64,000 bases of DNA from Streptomyces subrutilus. Lineage in GTDB: Bacteria > Actinomycetota > Actinomycetes > Streptomycetales > Streptomycetaceae. Where the stretch lies: contig NZ_CP023701.1 in assembly GCF_008704535.1 (NCBI RefSeq), forward strand, positions 7,048,001 to 7,112,000, written 5' to 3'. The first letter of the stretch is position 1, and each line of letters starts with the position of its first letter. The notes beneath the pieces were generated by a model, which saw only the letters and a list, made by a program, of their open reading frames with translations, was not told where the DNA came from and ran no database searches. Made by a program: the position numbers and the translations under genes. Positions 16,610 through 25,795 of the stretch are shown one piece after another.

Positions 16610-18106
16610 TCAGGGGAGCGCCGCCGCGCCGCCCGGCCCGCGCCGCGGCCGTCGCCGCTCCCTCCGTGCGCGCACCGCCGTCATCGCGAGCACGAGCGCG
16701 AGCGCCGCCCCGTACGCGAGCGCCGCCAGCGGCGCCGGAAACCCGAACCGCGGGCCCAGCACGTAGACGGCCGCACCCGCGAGCGCGACGCCGAGCCATT
16801 CCCAGCGGCCGTCGAGGGCCACGAGGGCGATCAGCAGCAGGGCGTACCAGGAATAGCCGGGGGTGAGCAGCACGAAGGCCCAGCCGGTGACCAGGAGCGC
16901 CCCGCTCCACGGCCGTGCGGGATCGCCGCGCCACATCACGTACACGGACAGGCCCGCGACGCCGGCCAGCAGCACGGGGAGCGCCCAGGCGTCCGGGAGC
17001 AGCAGGCGCAGCAGGGCGTAACGGGAGCCGGCCGAGGCGTCGTCGTAGCCCTCCTCCGCGACGTACCCGCCGAGGTAGCCGAAGACCGAGCCGTGTGAGA
17101 GCAGGACGTACGGCAGGTAGGCGAGCGCGGTGAACGCGGCGGCGGGCAGCAGCACCGCGGCCGCCTCGCGCGGACGCCGTACGCCCGACAGGGCCCCCGG
17201 CAGGACGACGGCCGGCATCAGCTTGGTGGCGACGGCGGCCCCGAGGAACAGCCCGCCGGCCGCCCGCCGGCCCAGGGTGCGTGCGGCGACGAGACCGAGG
17301 CCGACGACCGTCAGGAGCACGCCCAGCACGTCGACATGGGCGTTGTTGACGGCCTCGACGGGGACGGCCGGGCACCAGGCCCAGTACGCGGCCCCGCGCA
17401 GGTCGCCGCCCCGGCGGCGCAGGACCAGCAGGAGCGCGCCGGCCACCCCGAGGGCGAGCACGCCGGCGCCGGCCTGGAGCGGGGTGTGGCGCGCTCCGGC
17501 GGGGGAGAGACGGTCGACGGCCAGGAAGTAGGCCTCCGCGACGGGCGGGTAGATGGTGTGGACGGAGGGCCGGTTGATGCGCGTGCAGTGGGGCACGGCG
17601 CCCGTGTGGGGGACGGGGGCGAGGTCGGGGCCGCGGCAGGCGGCGCCGGTGGGGAAGAGCCACGGGTCGCGCAGCCGGGCGAGCGCCGGGGCCTGCGGCG
17701 CGTGGTCGTACGGGGAGATGCCGGCGGACTGCACGCGGCCGTCCCAGGCGTAGCGGTAGGAGTCGGTGCTCGTACGGGGCGGCGCGGTCAGCCCCGTCAC
17801 CGTGACGGCCACCGCGCCGGCGACGAGCAGCGGCAGCACGCGGGAGGCCGGGACGCGGCGCAGCGCGAGCAGGGCGAGGCCGAAGAGGGCCCAGCAGGCC
17901 GCGTACCGGCCGAACAGGCCGACGGGGCCGGCGGCCTGGCCGCCGTACCGGAAGGTCAGGACCAGGGCGCCGACGAGCGCGGCCACGGCGGCGCCCGCCG
18001 CGACCGTCGGGCCGGGGCGGGCGCGGCGGGCGCCGCGGGCGGGGGCGGTGCCGGGGGACGGATCGGGAGCCGGGCCGGCGGGACGGGGGACGGGACGGGG
18101 GTTCAC
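16610..18106 (-). CDS. GT-C fold membrane glycosyltransferase (GT87/DUF2029-like)
   Basis: A 498-residue integral membrane protein with about 11-12 hydrophobic segments and a Pro/Arg-rich cytoplasmic start. The first large outer loop contains TDSYRYAWDGRVQSAGISPYDHAP, typical of polyprenyl-phosphate-mannose-dependent GT-C transferases of actinobacteria. AYWAWCPAVPVEAVNNAHVDVLG and VATKLMPAVVLPG also fit GT87/DUF2029 proteins. It probably transfers a mannose-type sugar from a lipid donor on the outer face; the acceptor is unknown. It is the last gene of a minus-strand operon, 28 bases after the methyltransferase, together with a GT2 enzyme and a nucleotidyl/glycosyltransferase-like protein. 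Confidence 0.75.
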   Translation of the reverse strand: MNPRPVPRPAGPAPDPSPGTAPARGARRARPGPTVAAGAAVAALVGALVLTFRYGGQAAGPVGLFGRYAACWALFGLALLALRRVPASRVLPLLVAGAVAVTVTGLTAPPRTSTDSYRYAWDGRVQSAGISPYDHAPQAPALARLRDPWLFPTGAACRGPDLAPVPHTGAVPHCTRINRPSVHTIYPPVAEAYFLAVDRLSPAGARHTPLQAGAGVLALGVAGALLLVLRRRGGDLRGAAYWAWCPAVPVEAVNNAHVDVLGVLLTVVGLGLVAARTLGRRAAGGLFLGAAVATKLMPAVVLPGALSGVRRPREAAAVLLPAAAFTALAYLPYVLLSHGSVFGYLGGYVAEEGYDDASAGSRYALLRLLLPDAWALPVLLAGVAGLSVYVMWRGDPARPWSGALLVTGWAFVLLTPGYSWYALLLIALVALDGRWEWLGVALAGAAVYVLGPRFGFPAPLAALAYGAALALVLAMTAVRARRERRRPRRGPGGAAALP

Positions 18107-18134
18107 CTGGGGAAGCGTTCCAGGTGACGGCCGT

Positions 18135-18881
18135 TCAGCGGGGACCGGCGCCCTGCGCGTCCGGGTTCCGTAAGGTGTTCCGGCCGCTCGCCCGGAGGCC
18201 GCCGTCGCGCGCCTGCGGCCGGCGTCGCAGGTGGACGAAGTGCCGGCCCGCCGACCGCCAGGCCGTGTACGGGGCCCAGCCGGTGTCCTGCGCCGCGGTG
18301 CGCAGGGCGTCCGCGCCGAGTCTGGACCACCAGAAGGGCGCCCCGTGACCGCCCCGGCCGTCGTCCACGTGCACCTCGACGCGTTCGTCCACGTCGGCTC
18401 CGGCCACCTCGACGAGCAGTGAGCCGCCCGGCGCCGCCAGCCGGGCGGCGCGCCGCAGCAGCCGGGCCGGGTCGCCGCCGATGCCGATGTTGCCGTCGAT
18501 GAGCAGGACCGTGCCCCAACCGCCCTCGCGGGGCAGCGGGTCGAAGACCGACCGGCACAGGGCGCTGCCCCCCGCCCCCACCGTGCGCTCCACCGCCGCG
18601 GGCGTGACGTCCACCCCGAGCGCCGGGTGTCCCAGCCGGGCGAGTGCGGCGACCAGCCGGCCCGGTCCGCAGCCGACGTCCAGGACGGGCCCCGTGCAGC
18701 GCGCGAGGACGGTGCCGTCCGCCGGGTCGGCGTCCGCGCACCAGCGCTCGACCTCCAGCGGCAGCAGCCACCCGTCGCCGCGGCGCAGGAAGAGCGGCCC
18801 GCGGCCGGCGCGCAACGCGTCGGCGTACGGATCGGCCTGCCACGCGCGGGGCGACGGGCCCGCCAGCCGGGCCGCCGTCAC
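18135..18881 (-). CDS. Class I SAM-dependent methyltransferase
   Basis: A 248-residue protein with a Rossmann methyltransferase core. Motif I is VLDVGCGPGRLVAALA, followed by an acidic end of strand 2 (ALGVDVTPAAVE) and WGTVLLIDGNIGIGGDP as motif IV region. The C-terminus is basic and disordered. GTG 18881 overlaps the stop of the preceding gene (GTGA), so it is translationally coupled in the glycosyltransferase operon. The substrate is unknown; context suggests a lipid- or sugar-linked intermediate. Confidence 0.82.
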   Translation of the reverse strand: MTAARLAGPSPRAWQADPYADALRAGRGPLFLRRGDGWLLPLEVERWCADADPADGTVLARCTGPVLDVGCGPGRLVAALARLGHPALGVDVTPAAVERTVGAGGSALCRSVFDPLPREGGWGTVLLIDGNIGIGGDPARLLRRAARLAAPGGSLLVEVAGADVDERVEVHVDDGRGGHGAPFWWSRLGADALRTAAQDTGWAPYTAWRSAGRHFVHLRRRPQARDGGLRASGRNTLRNPDAQGAGPR

Positions 18882-19498
18882 CGGCGCACCGCGCACAGGT
18901 CGCGGTACCGGGCCGCGAACAGGGTCCCGGGCGCCTGCGCCGCCACCCGGGCCGCGTCGGCCGGCGTGTCCACGTCGCACAGCTCCGGCAGGTCGCGCAC
19001 GACCAGCCCGGCCTCCGCCAGCCGCCGCCGCTGCACCGCCCCGGTGTGCGGTACGGACATGGGCACGCCCCGCAGCAGCTCCGGACGCGGCTCGGCCAGC
19101 CCCAGCGCCCAGAAGCCGCCGTCGTCCGCGGGCCCGAACCAGGCGTCCGCCCGCCCGAAGTCCAGCCCCCGGGCCAAGAGCTCGGGGGTGGCCTGCGGGG
19201 TGTCCATGCCGATCAGCAGCGCCGGCCCGCCGGCCAGGTCGAAGGCCGCCGCGAGGCGGGCGTCGAGGGAGCCGCCGCACTGCGGGACGACCTCGACGCC
19301 GGGCGGCAGCCAGGGCCCCGGTTGCCCGTCGAGGACCAGGACCCGGCGCGCGGCGGGCGCGGCCACGACCGCGGCCAGCGTGTCCCGCAGCGCGGCCAGG
19401 GCCAGCTCGGCCGCCTGTCCGGGGGTGAACACCGTGGTCAGCCGGGTCTTCACGCGTCCCGCGACCGGGGCCTTGGCGATGACCAGGAGGGTGCTCAC
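18878..19498 (-). CDS. TIGR04282/DUF2064 family glycosyltransferase-like protein
   Basis: A 206-residue protein of the DUF2064 (TIGR04282) GT-A-like family. It opens MSTLLVIAKAPVAGRVKTRL, the family's hallmark, and has LLIGMDTPQATPELL and FGPADDGGFWALGLA, which form the nucleotide-sugar/metal site region. Members occur beside GT2 enzymes and methyltransferases, and some are linked to arsenosugar synthesis. The GTG start overlaps the GT2 stop and its own stop overlaps the methyltransferase start, so three consecutive genes are coupled. Confidence 0.85.
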   Translation of the reverse strand: MSTLLVIAKAPVAGRVKTRLTTVFTPGQAAELALAALRDTLAAVVAAPAARRVLVLDGQPGPWLPPGVEVVPQCGGSLDARLAAAFDLAGGPALLIGMDTPQATPELLARGLDFGRADAWFGPADDGGFWALGLAEPRPELLRGVPMSVPHTGAVQRRRLAEAGLVVRDLPELCDVDTPADAARVAAQAPGTLFAARYRDLCAVRR

Positions 19499-20211
19499 GC
19501 CGAGGCCTCCTCGGCGGGTGCGCCCAAGACGTGTGCCGGTTCGGCCAGGACCCGGCGCATGTCCCGCACCGCGTGCCAGGTCCCCCGCCAGGTACCGGTG
19601 ACCTTGGACCTCCCGGTGCGCGGCAGGTACGGCACGTCCGTCTCCGCCACCCGCCAGCCCGCGTCGGCGGCCCGCACGACCATCTGGAGCGGGTAGCCGC
19701 TGCGCCGGTCGGTCAGCTCCAGCCCGAGCAGCGCCTCGCGGCGGGCCACGCGCATCGGGCCCAGATCGTGCAGCCGCAGGCCGGTCCGGCGGCGCAGCAT
19801 CCGCGCGAGCGCCGCGTTGCCCGCCCGTGCGTGCGCCGGCCAGGCGCCCCGGCCCCGGGGCCGGCGGCGGCCGAGCATCAGGTCCGCCTCGCCCGCCGCG
19901 ACCCGAGCGGCCATCGGGGCGAGCAGGCCGGGGTCCAGGGAGGCGTCGCAGTCGCAGAAGCAGACGAAGTCGGCCCGCGCGGCCAGCAGTCCGGCATGGC
20001 AGGCCGCGCCGAAACCGCGCCGGCCCTCGTGCACGACGGTCGCGCCCAGCGCGCGGGCGATGTCGGCGGACCCGTCGGTGGAGCCGTTGTCGACGACGAT
20101 GGCCCGCCAGCCGGCCGGTACCCGGGCCAGTACCCAGGGCAGGGCATCGGCCTCGTCGAGGCAGGGCAGTACGAGGTCCGCGCGGGGCGGAGCACATGCG
20201 GAGGAAGTCAC
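19495..20211 (-). CDS. Family 2 glycosyltransferase
   Basis: A GT-A fold transferase of about 238 residues. It has LVLPCLDEADALPWVL, VVDNGSTDGSADIA, the DXD-like FCDCDASLDP, and later LHDLGPMRVARREALL and RSGYPLQMVVRAADAGW. It lacks the C-terminal membrane helices of DPM1-type enzymes. The start is uncertain: GTG 20211 directly abuts a GGGGAGG stretch, which is too close for a normal ribosome site. It is first gene of the four-gene operon and divergent from the two-component system at 20335, with which it shares a 123-base intergenic region. Confidence 0.82.
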   Translation of the reverse strand: MTSSACAPPRADLVLPCLDEADALPWVLARVPAGWRAIVVDNGSTDGSADIARALGATVVHEGRRGFGAACHAGLLAARADFVCFCDCDASLDPGLLAPMAARVAAGEADLMLGRRRPRGRGAWPAHARAGNAALARMLRRRTGLRLHDLGPMRVARREALLGLELTDRRSGYPLQMVVRAADAGWRVAETDVPYLPRTGRSKVTGTWRGTWHAVRDMRRVLAEPAHVLGAPAEEASA

Positions 20212-20334
20212 CCTCCCCACGGTAGGAACCGCGGGGCGCGGAACGCGGCTCCCGGACCTTACGAAACGCGGACACCGCGCCGTACGGCCCCTCGGCGCGG
20301 CACGGGGCCGGCCGCGCGGTGTCACCCTTGAGCC

Positions 20335-21207
20335 ATGGCATCCAGCAATGAGCGCGGCGCGGACACGGTCCGGCCCCGGGACGCGGGCCGCGTCCTCGTC
20401 GTCGACGACGACCCGACGGTCTCGGAGGTCGTGGCCGGCTATCTGGAGCGGGCCGGCTTCACCGTGCGGCGGGAGGCGGACGGGCCCGGCGCCCTACGCG
20501 CCGCGGCCGAGGACCGGCCCGACCTGGTCGTCCTCGACCTGATGCTGCCCGGCATGGACGGGCTGGAGGTGTGCCGGCGGCTGCGGGCCCGGGAGGGCGG
20601 TGCCCCCGCCCTCCCGGTGCCGGTGGTCATGCTCACCGCGCGCGGGGACGAGGACGACCGCATCCTCGGCCTGGAGGTCGGCGCCGACGACTACGTCACG
20701 AAGCCCTTCAGCCCCCGCGAGCTCGTCCTGCGCGTGCGGTCGGTGCTGCGCAGGGCCCGGGCCGGCGTCTCCGCGGCCGGACCGGGCGGACCTCCCGGTG
20801 TGCGGCTCACGGCGGCCGGACTGGTCCTGGACCCGGCCGCGCGGCGGGTGACGAAGAACGGCACCGAGCTGGCCCTGACCCTGCGCGAGTTCGACCTCCT
20901 CGCCCACTTCATGCGCCACCCGGGACAGGTGTGCGACCGCGAGCGGCTGATGCGCGAGGTCTGGGACTGGGAGTTCGGCGACCTGTCCACGGTGACCGTC
21001 CACGTCCGCAGGCTCCGCGGCAAGATCGAGGACGATCCGGCGAACCCGCAGCTGATCCGTACCGTCTGGGGCGCCGGCTACCGCTTCGAAGCGGTGGCCG
21101 GGCCGGTCGGGAGCGCGCCGGACGCCGGTGTCGTCGGGCCCGCCGGGAGCGGACCGGCCGCCGCGGCCGGTCCGGCCGGAGCGGGGACGGAGGACGGCCG
21201 TGCGTGA
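20335..21207 (+). CDS. OmpR-family response regulator
   Basis: A 290-residue regulator. The receiver domain (about residues 18-135) has the acidic pocket VVDDDP, phosphoacceptor Asp68 in VVLDLMLPGMDG and the conserved KPFSPREL. The winged-helix DNA-binding domain (about 150-245) ends in IRTVWGAGYRF. A low-complexity Gly/Ala/Pro tail of about 40 residues is unusual but common in actinobacteria. It overlaps its histidine kinase by 8 bases. Given the shared intergenic region, the divergent glycosyltransferase operon is a plausible target. Confidence 0.92.
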   Translation: MASSNERGADTVRPRDAGRVLVVDDDPTVSEVVAGYLERAGFTVRREADGPGALRAAAEDRPDLVVLDLMLPGMDGLEVCRRLRAREGGAPALPVPVVMLTARGDEDDRILGLEVGADDYVTKPFSPRELVLRVRSVLRRARAGVSAAGPGGPPGVRLTAAGLVLDPAARRVTKNGTELALTLREFDLLAHFMRHPGQVCDRERLMREVWDWEFGDLSTVTVHVRRLRGKIEDDPANPQLIRTVWGAGYRFEAVAGPVGSAPDAGVVGPAGSGPAAAAGPAGAGTEDGRA

Positions 21208-22303
21208 CCTCCTGCTGATCGCCCTGTACGCCCTGCTCGGCGCGTGCGCCGCCGGCCTGCTGGGGGCGGCAGCCCTGCGCCTGCTGCGCCGGCGCAGCAT
21301 CGCCGTCTCGTTGGCGGTGGTCGCGGCCGTCGCGGTGTCCGCGATGCTGGCCGGCACGCTCACCGTCGCGTGGGCCATGTTCCTGTCCTCCCACGACCTG
21401 GCCGTGGTCACCACCGTCGTCGCGATGGCCGCCGCCGTCTCGCTGGCCACCGCCCTGCTGCTGGGCCGCCAGGTCGTGCTGCGCTGCCGCGAACTGGTCG
21501 TCGCGGCACGCGACTTCGGGGAGGCGGGCACCTTCACGGCGCCGGCCGTGCCCGCCCCCGCCGAACTCGTCGCCCTCGCCCGCGAGCTGGCCCTGACCGG
21601 CGGACGCCTGGCCGCCTCGCGGGAGCGGGAACTCGCCCTGGAGACCTCGCGGCGCGAGCTGGTGGCCTGGATCTCGCACGACCTGCGGACCCCGCTGGCG
21701 GGCCTGCGCGCCATGTCGGAGGCGCTGGAGGACGGCATGGCCGACGATCCGGCCCGCTACCACCGGCAGATGCGGGCGGAGGTGGACCGGCTCAACTCCA
21801 TGGTCACGGACCTCTTCGAACTGTCCCGGATACACGCGGGAGCCCTGAGCCTGAGCCCCACCCGCATGTCCCTGTACGACCTGGTCGGCGACGCGCTGGC
21901 CGGCGCCGACGCCCTCGCCCGGCAGCACGGCGTGCACCTGGTCGGCGAGGGCGTGGCCCCGCTCCCGGTCGAGGTGGACGGCAAGGAGATGACCCGGGTG
22001 CTCTCCAACCTCCTCGTCAACGCCATCCGCCACACCCCGGCCGACGGCACGGTCGCCATCGCCGCCGAACGCCGCGCCGGGTCCGTGGTCCTGTCGGTCA
22101 CCGACGCCTGCGGCGGCATCCCCGAGGAGGACCTCCCGCGCGTCTTCGACACCGGCTGGCGCGGTACCCCCGCCCGTACGCCCCCCTCCGGCGCCGGCCT
22201 CGGCCTGGCGATCGTCCGCGGCATCGTGGAGGCCCACGCGGGACACGCGGCCGTGCGCAACGTCCCCGGCGGCTGCCGCTTCGAACTGACCCTCCCCGCC
22301 TGA
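21200..22303 (+). CDS. Sensor histidine kinase
   Basis: A 367-residue kinase partnered with the preceding regulator. Two membrane segments (about 3-25 and 35-60) are separated by only a very short loop, and a third hydrophobic stretch follows (about 68-90). This suggests membrane or intracellular rather than extracytoplasmic sensing. The HisKA phosphoacceptor is His160 in AWISHDLRTPLAGLR. The HATPase region has NLLVNAIRHTPADG (N box), TDACGGIPEEDLPRVF (G1, with Cys for the usual Gly) and GAGLGLAIVRGIVEAHAG (G2). GTG 21200 overlaps the regulator. Confidence 0.9.
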   Translation: MRDLLLIALYALLGACAAGLLGAAALRLLRRRSIAVSLAVVAAVAVSAMLAGTLTVAWAMFLSSHDLAVVTTVVAMAAAVSLATALLLGRQVVLRCRELVVAARDFGEAGTFTAPAVPAPAELVALARELALTGGRLAASRERELALETSRRELVAWISHDLRTPLAGLRAMSEALEDGMADDPARYHRQMRAEVDRLNSMVTDLFELSRIHAGALSLSPTRMSLYDLVGDALAGADALARQHGVHLVGEGVAPLPVEVDGKEMTRVLSNLLVNAIRHTPADGTVAIAAERRAGSVVLSVTDACGGIPEEDLPRVFDTGWRGTPARTPPSGAGLGLAIVRGIVEAHAGHAAVRNVPGGCRFELTLPA

Positions 22304-22432
22304 CCCGCGGCTCCGAGCGGGCTGTCCGGAAAGCGCTCGCTCACACGGGTCAACTTGCCCTGATCCCCGCCCGGCCGGCCACCCGGCGTGCCCATGCTGG
22401 GGCCTTCCGTGTCCACCGTTGAAGGGATCAGC

Positions 22433-23656
22433 ATGAGCGACCCGTCCGAGCTGCAGACCGCCAGTGCCCTGGCCGCCGCTCCGCCCGTCGTCCTGGCCGC
22501 CGGCCCCCGCGAACTCCCCGCCGAGGCGCCGCCGAAGCCGGACGCCGAGTGGCAGCTGCCGCACGGCACGGCCTGGGTGTACCTCGCCAACAGCAAGCAC
22601 GGCCTGGTCAAGCCGATCATCCTGGCCGACGGGTTCAACTCGGGCCCCAGCACCCTGGAGTTCTCCTGGGCCGGCCTGGAGACCCGCAACCACCCGCTGA
22701 TCAGCTCGCTGCGCAGGGCCGGGCGGGACGTCATCCTGCTCGGCTTCACCGAGCGCAGCGCCTCCATCCTGGTGAACGCGCAGGCCGCCGTCGCGGCGAT
22801 CCGGCGCGCCATCGCGGAACGCCTCGGCGACGAGCCCCTGGTCGTCGGCGGCTTCAGCATGGGCGGACTGGTCACCCGGTACGCGCTGGCCAAGCTGGAG
22901 ACCGAGCGGATGGACCACCAGACCGCCCTCTACTTCTCGTGGGACAGCCCGCACCGCGGCGCGTACATCCCCCTCGCGCTCCAGGCGTTCGCGCACTACA
23001 TCCGCAAACTGGACCCGCGGTTCTCCGACCAGATGAACAGCCCGGCCGCCCGGCAGCTGCTGCGCTGGCACATCGAGACCTGGGAGGACGCCCCCGCCGT
23101 CAGCCAGGAGCGCACGGACTTCCTCGCCGCCCTGGAGAGCGTCGGGAGCTGGCCCCTGCGCCCGCGCAAGATCGCCCTCGCCAACGGGGTCGGCACGGGC
23201 GTGGGCAACGGCATCGACGCGGGCGAGACCGCCGTCGAGGGCAGGGGGCTCGGCATCACGGGCACCGACCTGCGCACCCAGCCGACGGGCACCGAATCCC
23301 TCGTGGCCACGCTGCGCGTCATCACCTCGCAGAAGGCCGAGGTCCACGCCCCGGGCCTGCCCGCCGTCGACGGCGCCCCCGGCGGCACGCTGGACGGCTT
23401 CGGGATCCTCGCCGACACGCTGAACGGCATCATCGGCCTCGGGGTGAACGATCCGATCCGCAGCCACTGCTTCGTCCCCTCGGTCAGCGCGGTCGGCGTG
23501 CGCGACATCGACACGCAGGCCGACCTGTACGTATCCGTCGACGACCTCCCTCCGGAGGAGAGCGAGTTCGACGAGTTCGTGCTGGCCACCGAGAACGAGG
23601 AGCACACGAAGATCACGGCAGAACTGAGCACCTGGCTGATCGAACGGCTTCCCTAA
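22433..23656 (+). CDS. Alpha/beta-hydrolase (esterase/lipase-like), unknown substrate
   Basis: A 407-residue protein with an alpha/beta-hydrolase core. The nucleophile elbow is VVGGFSMGGLVTRYALAKLE, preceded by the oxyanion-side strand KPIILADGFNSGPS. LYFSWDSPHRGAYIPLALQAF follows, as in lipase-like proteins acting on bulky substrates. A late His (RSHCFVPSVSAVG) may complete the triad. There is no signal peptide. ATG 22433 follows GAAGGGA. The N-terminal 40 residues are Ala/Pro-rich. It is monocistronic with its own terminator. Confidence 0.75.
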   Translation: MSDPSELQTASALAAAPPVVLAAGPRELPAEAPPKPDAEWQLPHGTAWVYLANSKHGLVKPIILADGFNSGPSTLEFSWAGLETRNHPLISSLRRAGRDVILLGFTERSASILVNAQAAVAAIRRAIAERLGDEPLVVGGFSMGGLVTRYALAKLETERMDHQTALYFSWDSPHRGAYIPLALQAFAHYIRKLDPRFSDQMNSPAARQLLRWHIETWEDAPAVSQERTDFLAALESVGSWPLRPRKIALANGVGTGVGNGIDAGETAVEGRGLGITGTDLRTQPTGTESLVATLRVITSQKAEVHAPGLPAVDGAPGGTLDGFGILADTLNGIIGLGVNDPIRSHCFVPSVSAVGVRDIDTQADLYVSVDDLPPEESEFDEFVLATENEEHTKITAELSTWLIERLP

Positions 23657-24059
23657 CGCCCGTCGGTCCTTCCCGTCCCGCTCGGGCCGTCAGCCTCCAG
23701 CCCGACGAGTGCTCCGCCTGGTCGTACCGCTGATCGGCGCTGCGCACCGGTGATGGAATCCTGACAGGGGCGGCACGCTCTGCGTGCCGCCCCTGTCACC
23801 TGCCTGCCGGCGATGGGCAGTCCGGTGCGATCAGGTCCGGCGTCCGGTGCGCCGACCTCCTGCCGGTGCGGGCGAGCCGGGAGCAGCGCGCCGAGCCGAC
23901 CGGCCGCGAGCCGAAGGGGACGGCCCGGCCGTGCGGGGACTGCCGGGGTCGCCCTGCCCGGGCCGGGGGTGGCCCGGGGCCCTCGGCGGCTGAAAACGCG
24001 GTGCGGTTCGTGAGCGGAAGGGCTTATGGTCAGCGCGGAAATGGGGAGGGAATTCGCAG
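23657..24059. other. Intergenic region with one terminator
   Basis: No supportable gene. It contains the terminator at 23763-23797 and, in the last 60 bases, the likely promoter and GGGGAGGG ribosome site of the following lipoprotein gene. Confidence 0.6.
23763..23797 (+). terminator. Terminator after the alpha/beta-hydrolase gene
   Basis: A perfect 16-base-pair stem, GACAGGGGCGGCACGC (23763-23778) with its complement (23782-23797), and a TCT loop. Confidence 0.85.
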
Positions 24060-24791
24060 GTGAACAACGCAAGAGGGCCTTCAGCGACCGTCGCGGCCGC
24101 GATCGCCGTACTGGTGGTTGCGGGCTGCGCGCCGACGGCGCGGTCCGCGGATGACGAGGGCGCCGGCGCGCCGAGGCCGGTGGCGTACAGGGGGGTCGGG
24201 GAGCTGCCGGAGCAACTGGCCGCGGACGGGACCACGATCGTCGTCGGCGACCCCGTCGCGACCACCGCGGTCCGGCTGTACGAAGACCCGCGTTGCCCGG
24301 TCGTCGAGGAGTTCGAGGCGACCGGCGCCCCGGCGCTCCGTGAGATGACGTTGCGCCGCGAGGCCAGGACCGAGTACACCTTCGCGTCGTTCAAGGACGA
24401 CCGCCTGGGCGGCGACGGATCGAAGAGGGCGGTCAACGCCCTTCGCGCGGCGCTGGACGCGGGCAAGTTCACCGAATACCACGGGGTGATCTTCGCGAAC
24501 ATGCCGAGGACCGAACGCACCGGCGGCTACACCACGGCCTCGCTGCTGCAACTCGCCGACGAGGTCGAGGGGCTGCGGAGCGAGAGCTTCGATTCCGCGG
24601 TGGCCACGATGAAGTACCAGGACTTCGTCACCGCGTCGGAGAAGGCGTACGAGCAAGCGGGAGGCGACGACCCGCGCGGCCCCGGCACCCCCACGGTCGC
24701 CGTCGACGGCACCCGGGTCCCGGAGCAGCTGTTCGGTTGGCTCTTCGAGAGGGAGTCGTTCGACCGGCTCCTGCAATCGACCCGGAGCTAG
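24060..24791 (+). CDS. DsbA/thioredoxin-fold lipoprotein with a single active-site cysteine
   Basis: A 243-residue exported lipoprotein (lipobox LVVAGC, Cys23) with a DsbA-like fold. VRLYEDPRCPVVEEFE aligns with the usual YEDFxCPxC motif, but the second cysteine is Val, leaving only Cys79. Later HGVIFANMP, a helical insertion and the cis-proline loop GTPTVAVDG are kept. The family normally oxidises or isomerises disulfides at the cell surface; a monothiol version could act as a chaperone or in mixed-disulfide chemistry. GTG 24060 follows GGGGAGGG. The next gene starts 143 bases later on the same strand. Confidence 0.8.
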   Translation: MNNARGPSATVAAAIAVLVVAGCAPTARSADDEGAGAPRPVAYRGVGELPEQLAADGTTIVVGDPVATTAVRLYEDPRCPVVEEFEATGAPALREMTLRREARTEYTFASFKDDRLGGDGSKRAVNALRAALDAGKFTEYHGVIFANMPRTERTGGYTTASLLQLADEVEGLRSESFDSAVATMKYQDFVTASEKAYEQAGGDDPRGPGTPTVAVDGTRVPEQLFGWLFERESFDRLLQSTRS

Positions 24792-24934
24792 GGCTCGTCT
24801 CCGACGCGGGCCAACCAGCCCGTTCTGGGCGGCGCGTCACCGTGCTCCAGAGGGAGACGAGGGGCACGCGCGCCGTTCTGCCGGCGGCGGAACGACGACC
24901 GAACCGGGTTCGACGAGCGCTACGGTCCGGTCTC

Positions 24935-25672
24935 ATGACGACGATCACGACGCGTACGGTGGAGTACCCGGCGGACGGTTTGACGATGGTCGGGCACCTC
25001 GCGCTCCCGGCCGGGGTCGGCCGCCGGCCCGCGGTGCTGCTCGGGCCGGAGGGCATGGGGCTCAGCGACGTCGAGCGCCGCCGTGCCGATGCTCTCGCCG
25101 AGCTGGGTTACGTGGTGCTGGCCTTCGACCTTCACGGCGGGCGCTATGTGGGCGACCCCGAGGAGATGCTGGCCCGTTGCTTGCCGCTGCTCGCCGACCC
25201 CGACCGGATGCGGGACATCGGCCGTGCGGCACTCGACGTGTTGCGCACCGAGCCCCGGACCGACCCCGACCGGATCGGCGTCGTCGGCTACGGCACCGGG
25301 GGCGCCGTCGGGCTGGAACTCGGGCGCGACGGCGTCGACCTGCGCGCGATCGGGACGGTCAACGCACTGACCACGGGCCGACCGGGCGAAGCGGCGCGCA
25401 TTCGCTGCCCGGTGTGGGCCGGGGTCGGGTCGGAAGACCCGATCATGCCGGCCGCGCAACGTGACGCATTCACGGCCGAGATGCGGGCCGCGGGCGTCGA
25501 CTGGCGCCTCGTGGTCTACGGCGGCGCCTTGCACGCGTTCCACCACCCGCCGGTCGACCACCCCGTGGTCCCCGGCGTCGGCCACCACCCGCGGCACGCG
25601 CAGCGAGCCTGGCGCGACGTCGTCGACCTGCTCGACGAGTGCCTGCCGGTGACGGAGGATCCGGCGGCATGA
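24935..25672 (+). CDS. Dienelactone-hydrolase-like protein lacking the nucleophile
   Basis: A 245-residue dienelactone hydrolase family protein. It has the family pattern RPAVLLGPEGMGLSDVERRRADALAELGYVVLAFDLHG. The nucleophile elbow reads GYGTGG where GxCxGG or GxSxG is expected, so Gly120 replaces the catalytic Cys/Ser. The putative triad Asp168 (GSEDPIMP) and His200 (GALHAFHHP) remain. This is therefore either a non-hydrolytic relative or an enzyme with shifted chemistry. ATG 24935 is the only good start. The upstream gene is on the same strand. Confidence 0.8.
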   Translation: MTTITTRTVEYPADGLTMVGHLALPAGVGRRPAVLLGPEGMGLSDVERRRADALAELGYVVLAFDLHGGRYVGDPEEMLARCLPLLADPDRMRDIGRAALDVLRTEPRTDPDRIGVVGYGTGGAVGLELGRDGVDLRAIGTVNALTTGRPGEAARIRCPVWAGVGSEDPIMPAAQRDAFTAEMRAAGVDWRLVVYGGALHAFHHPPVDHPVVPGVGHHPRHAQRAWRDVVDLLDECLPVTEDPAA

Positions 25673-25795
25673 CCCGGGCGAACAGCCCGGCGTCCTGCTG
25701 CGGGGTCACTGCGCCGACCACGCATCGGGTCGCACCCGCTGAGCGATGTCCGAGCCTTCGTCGTGCCCGGCCTCCCCGCCCACCGGCAGCCTCGT

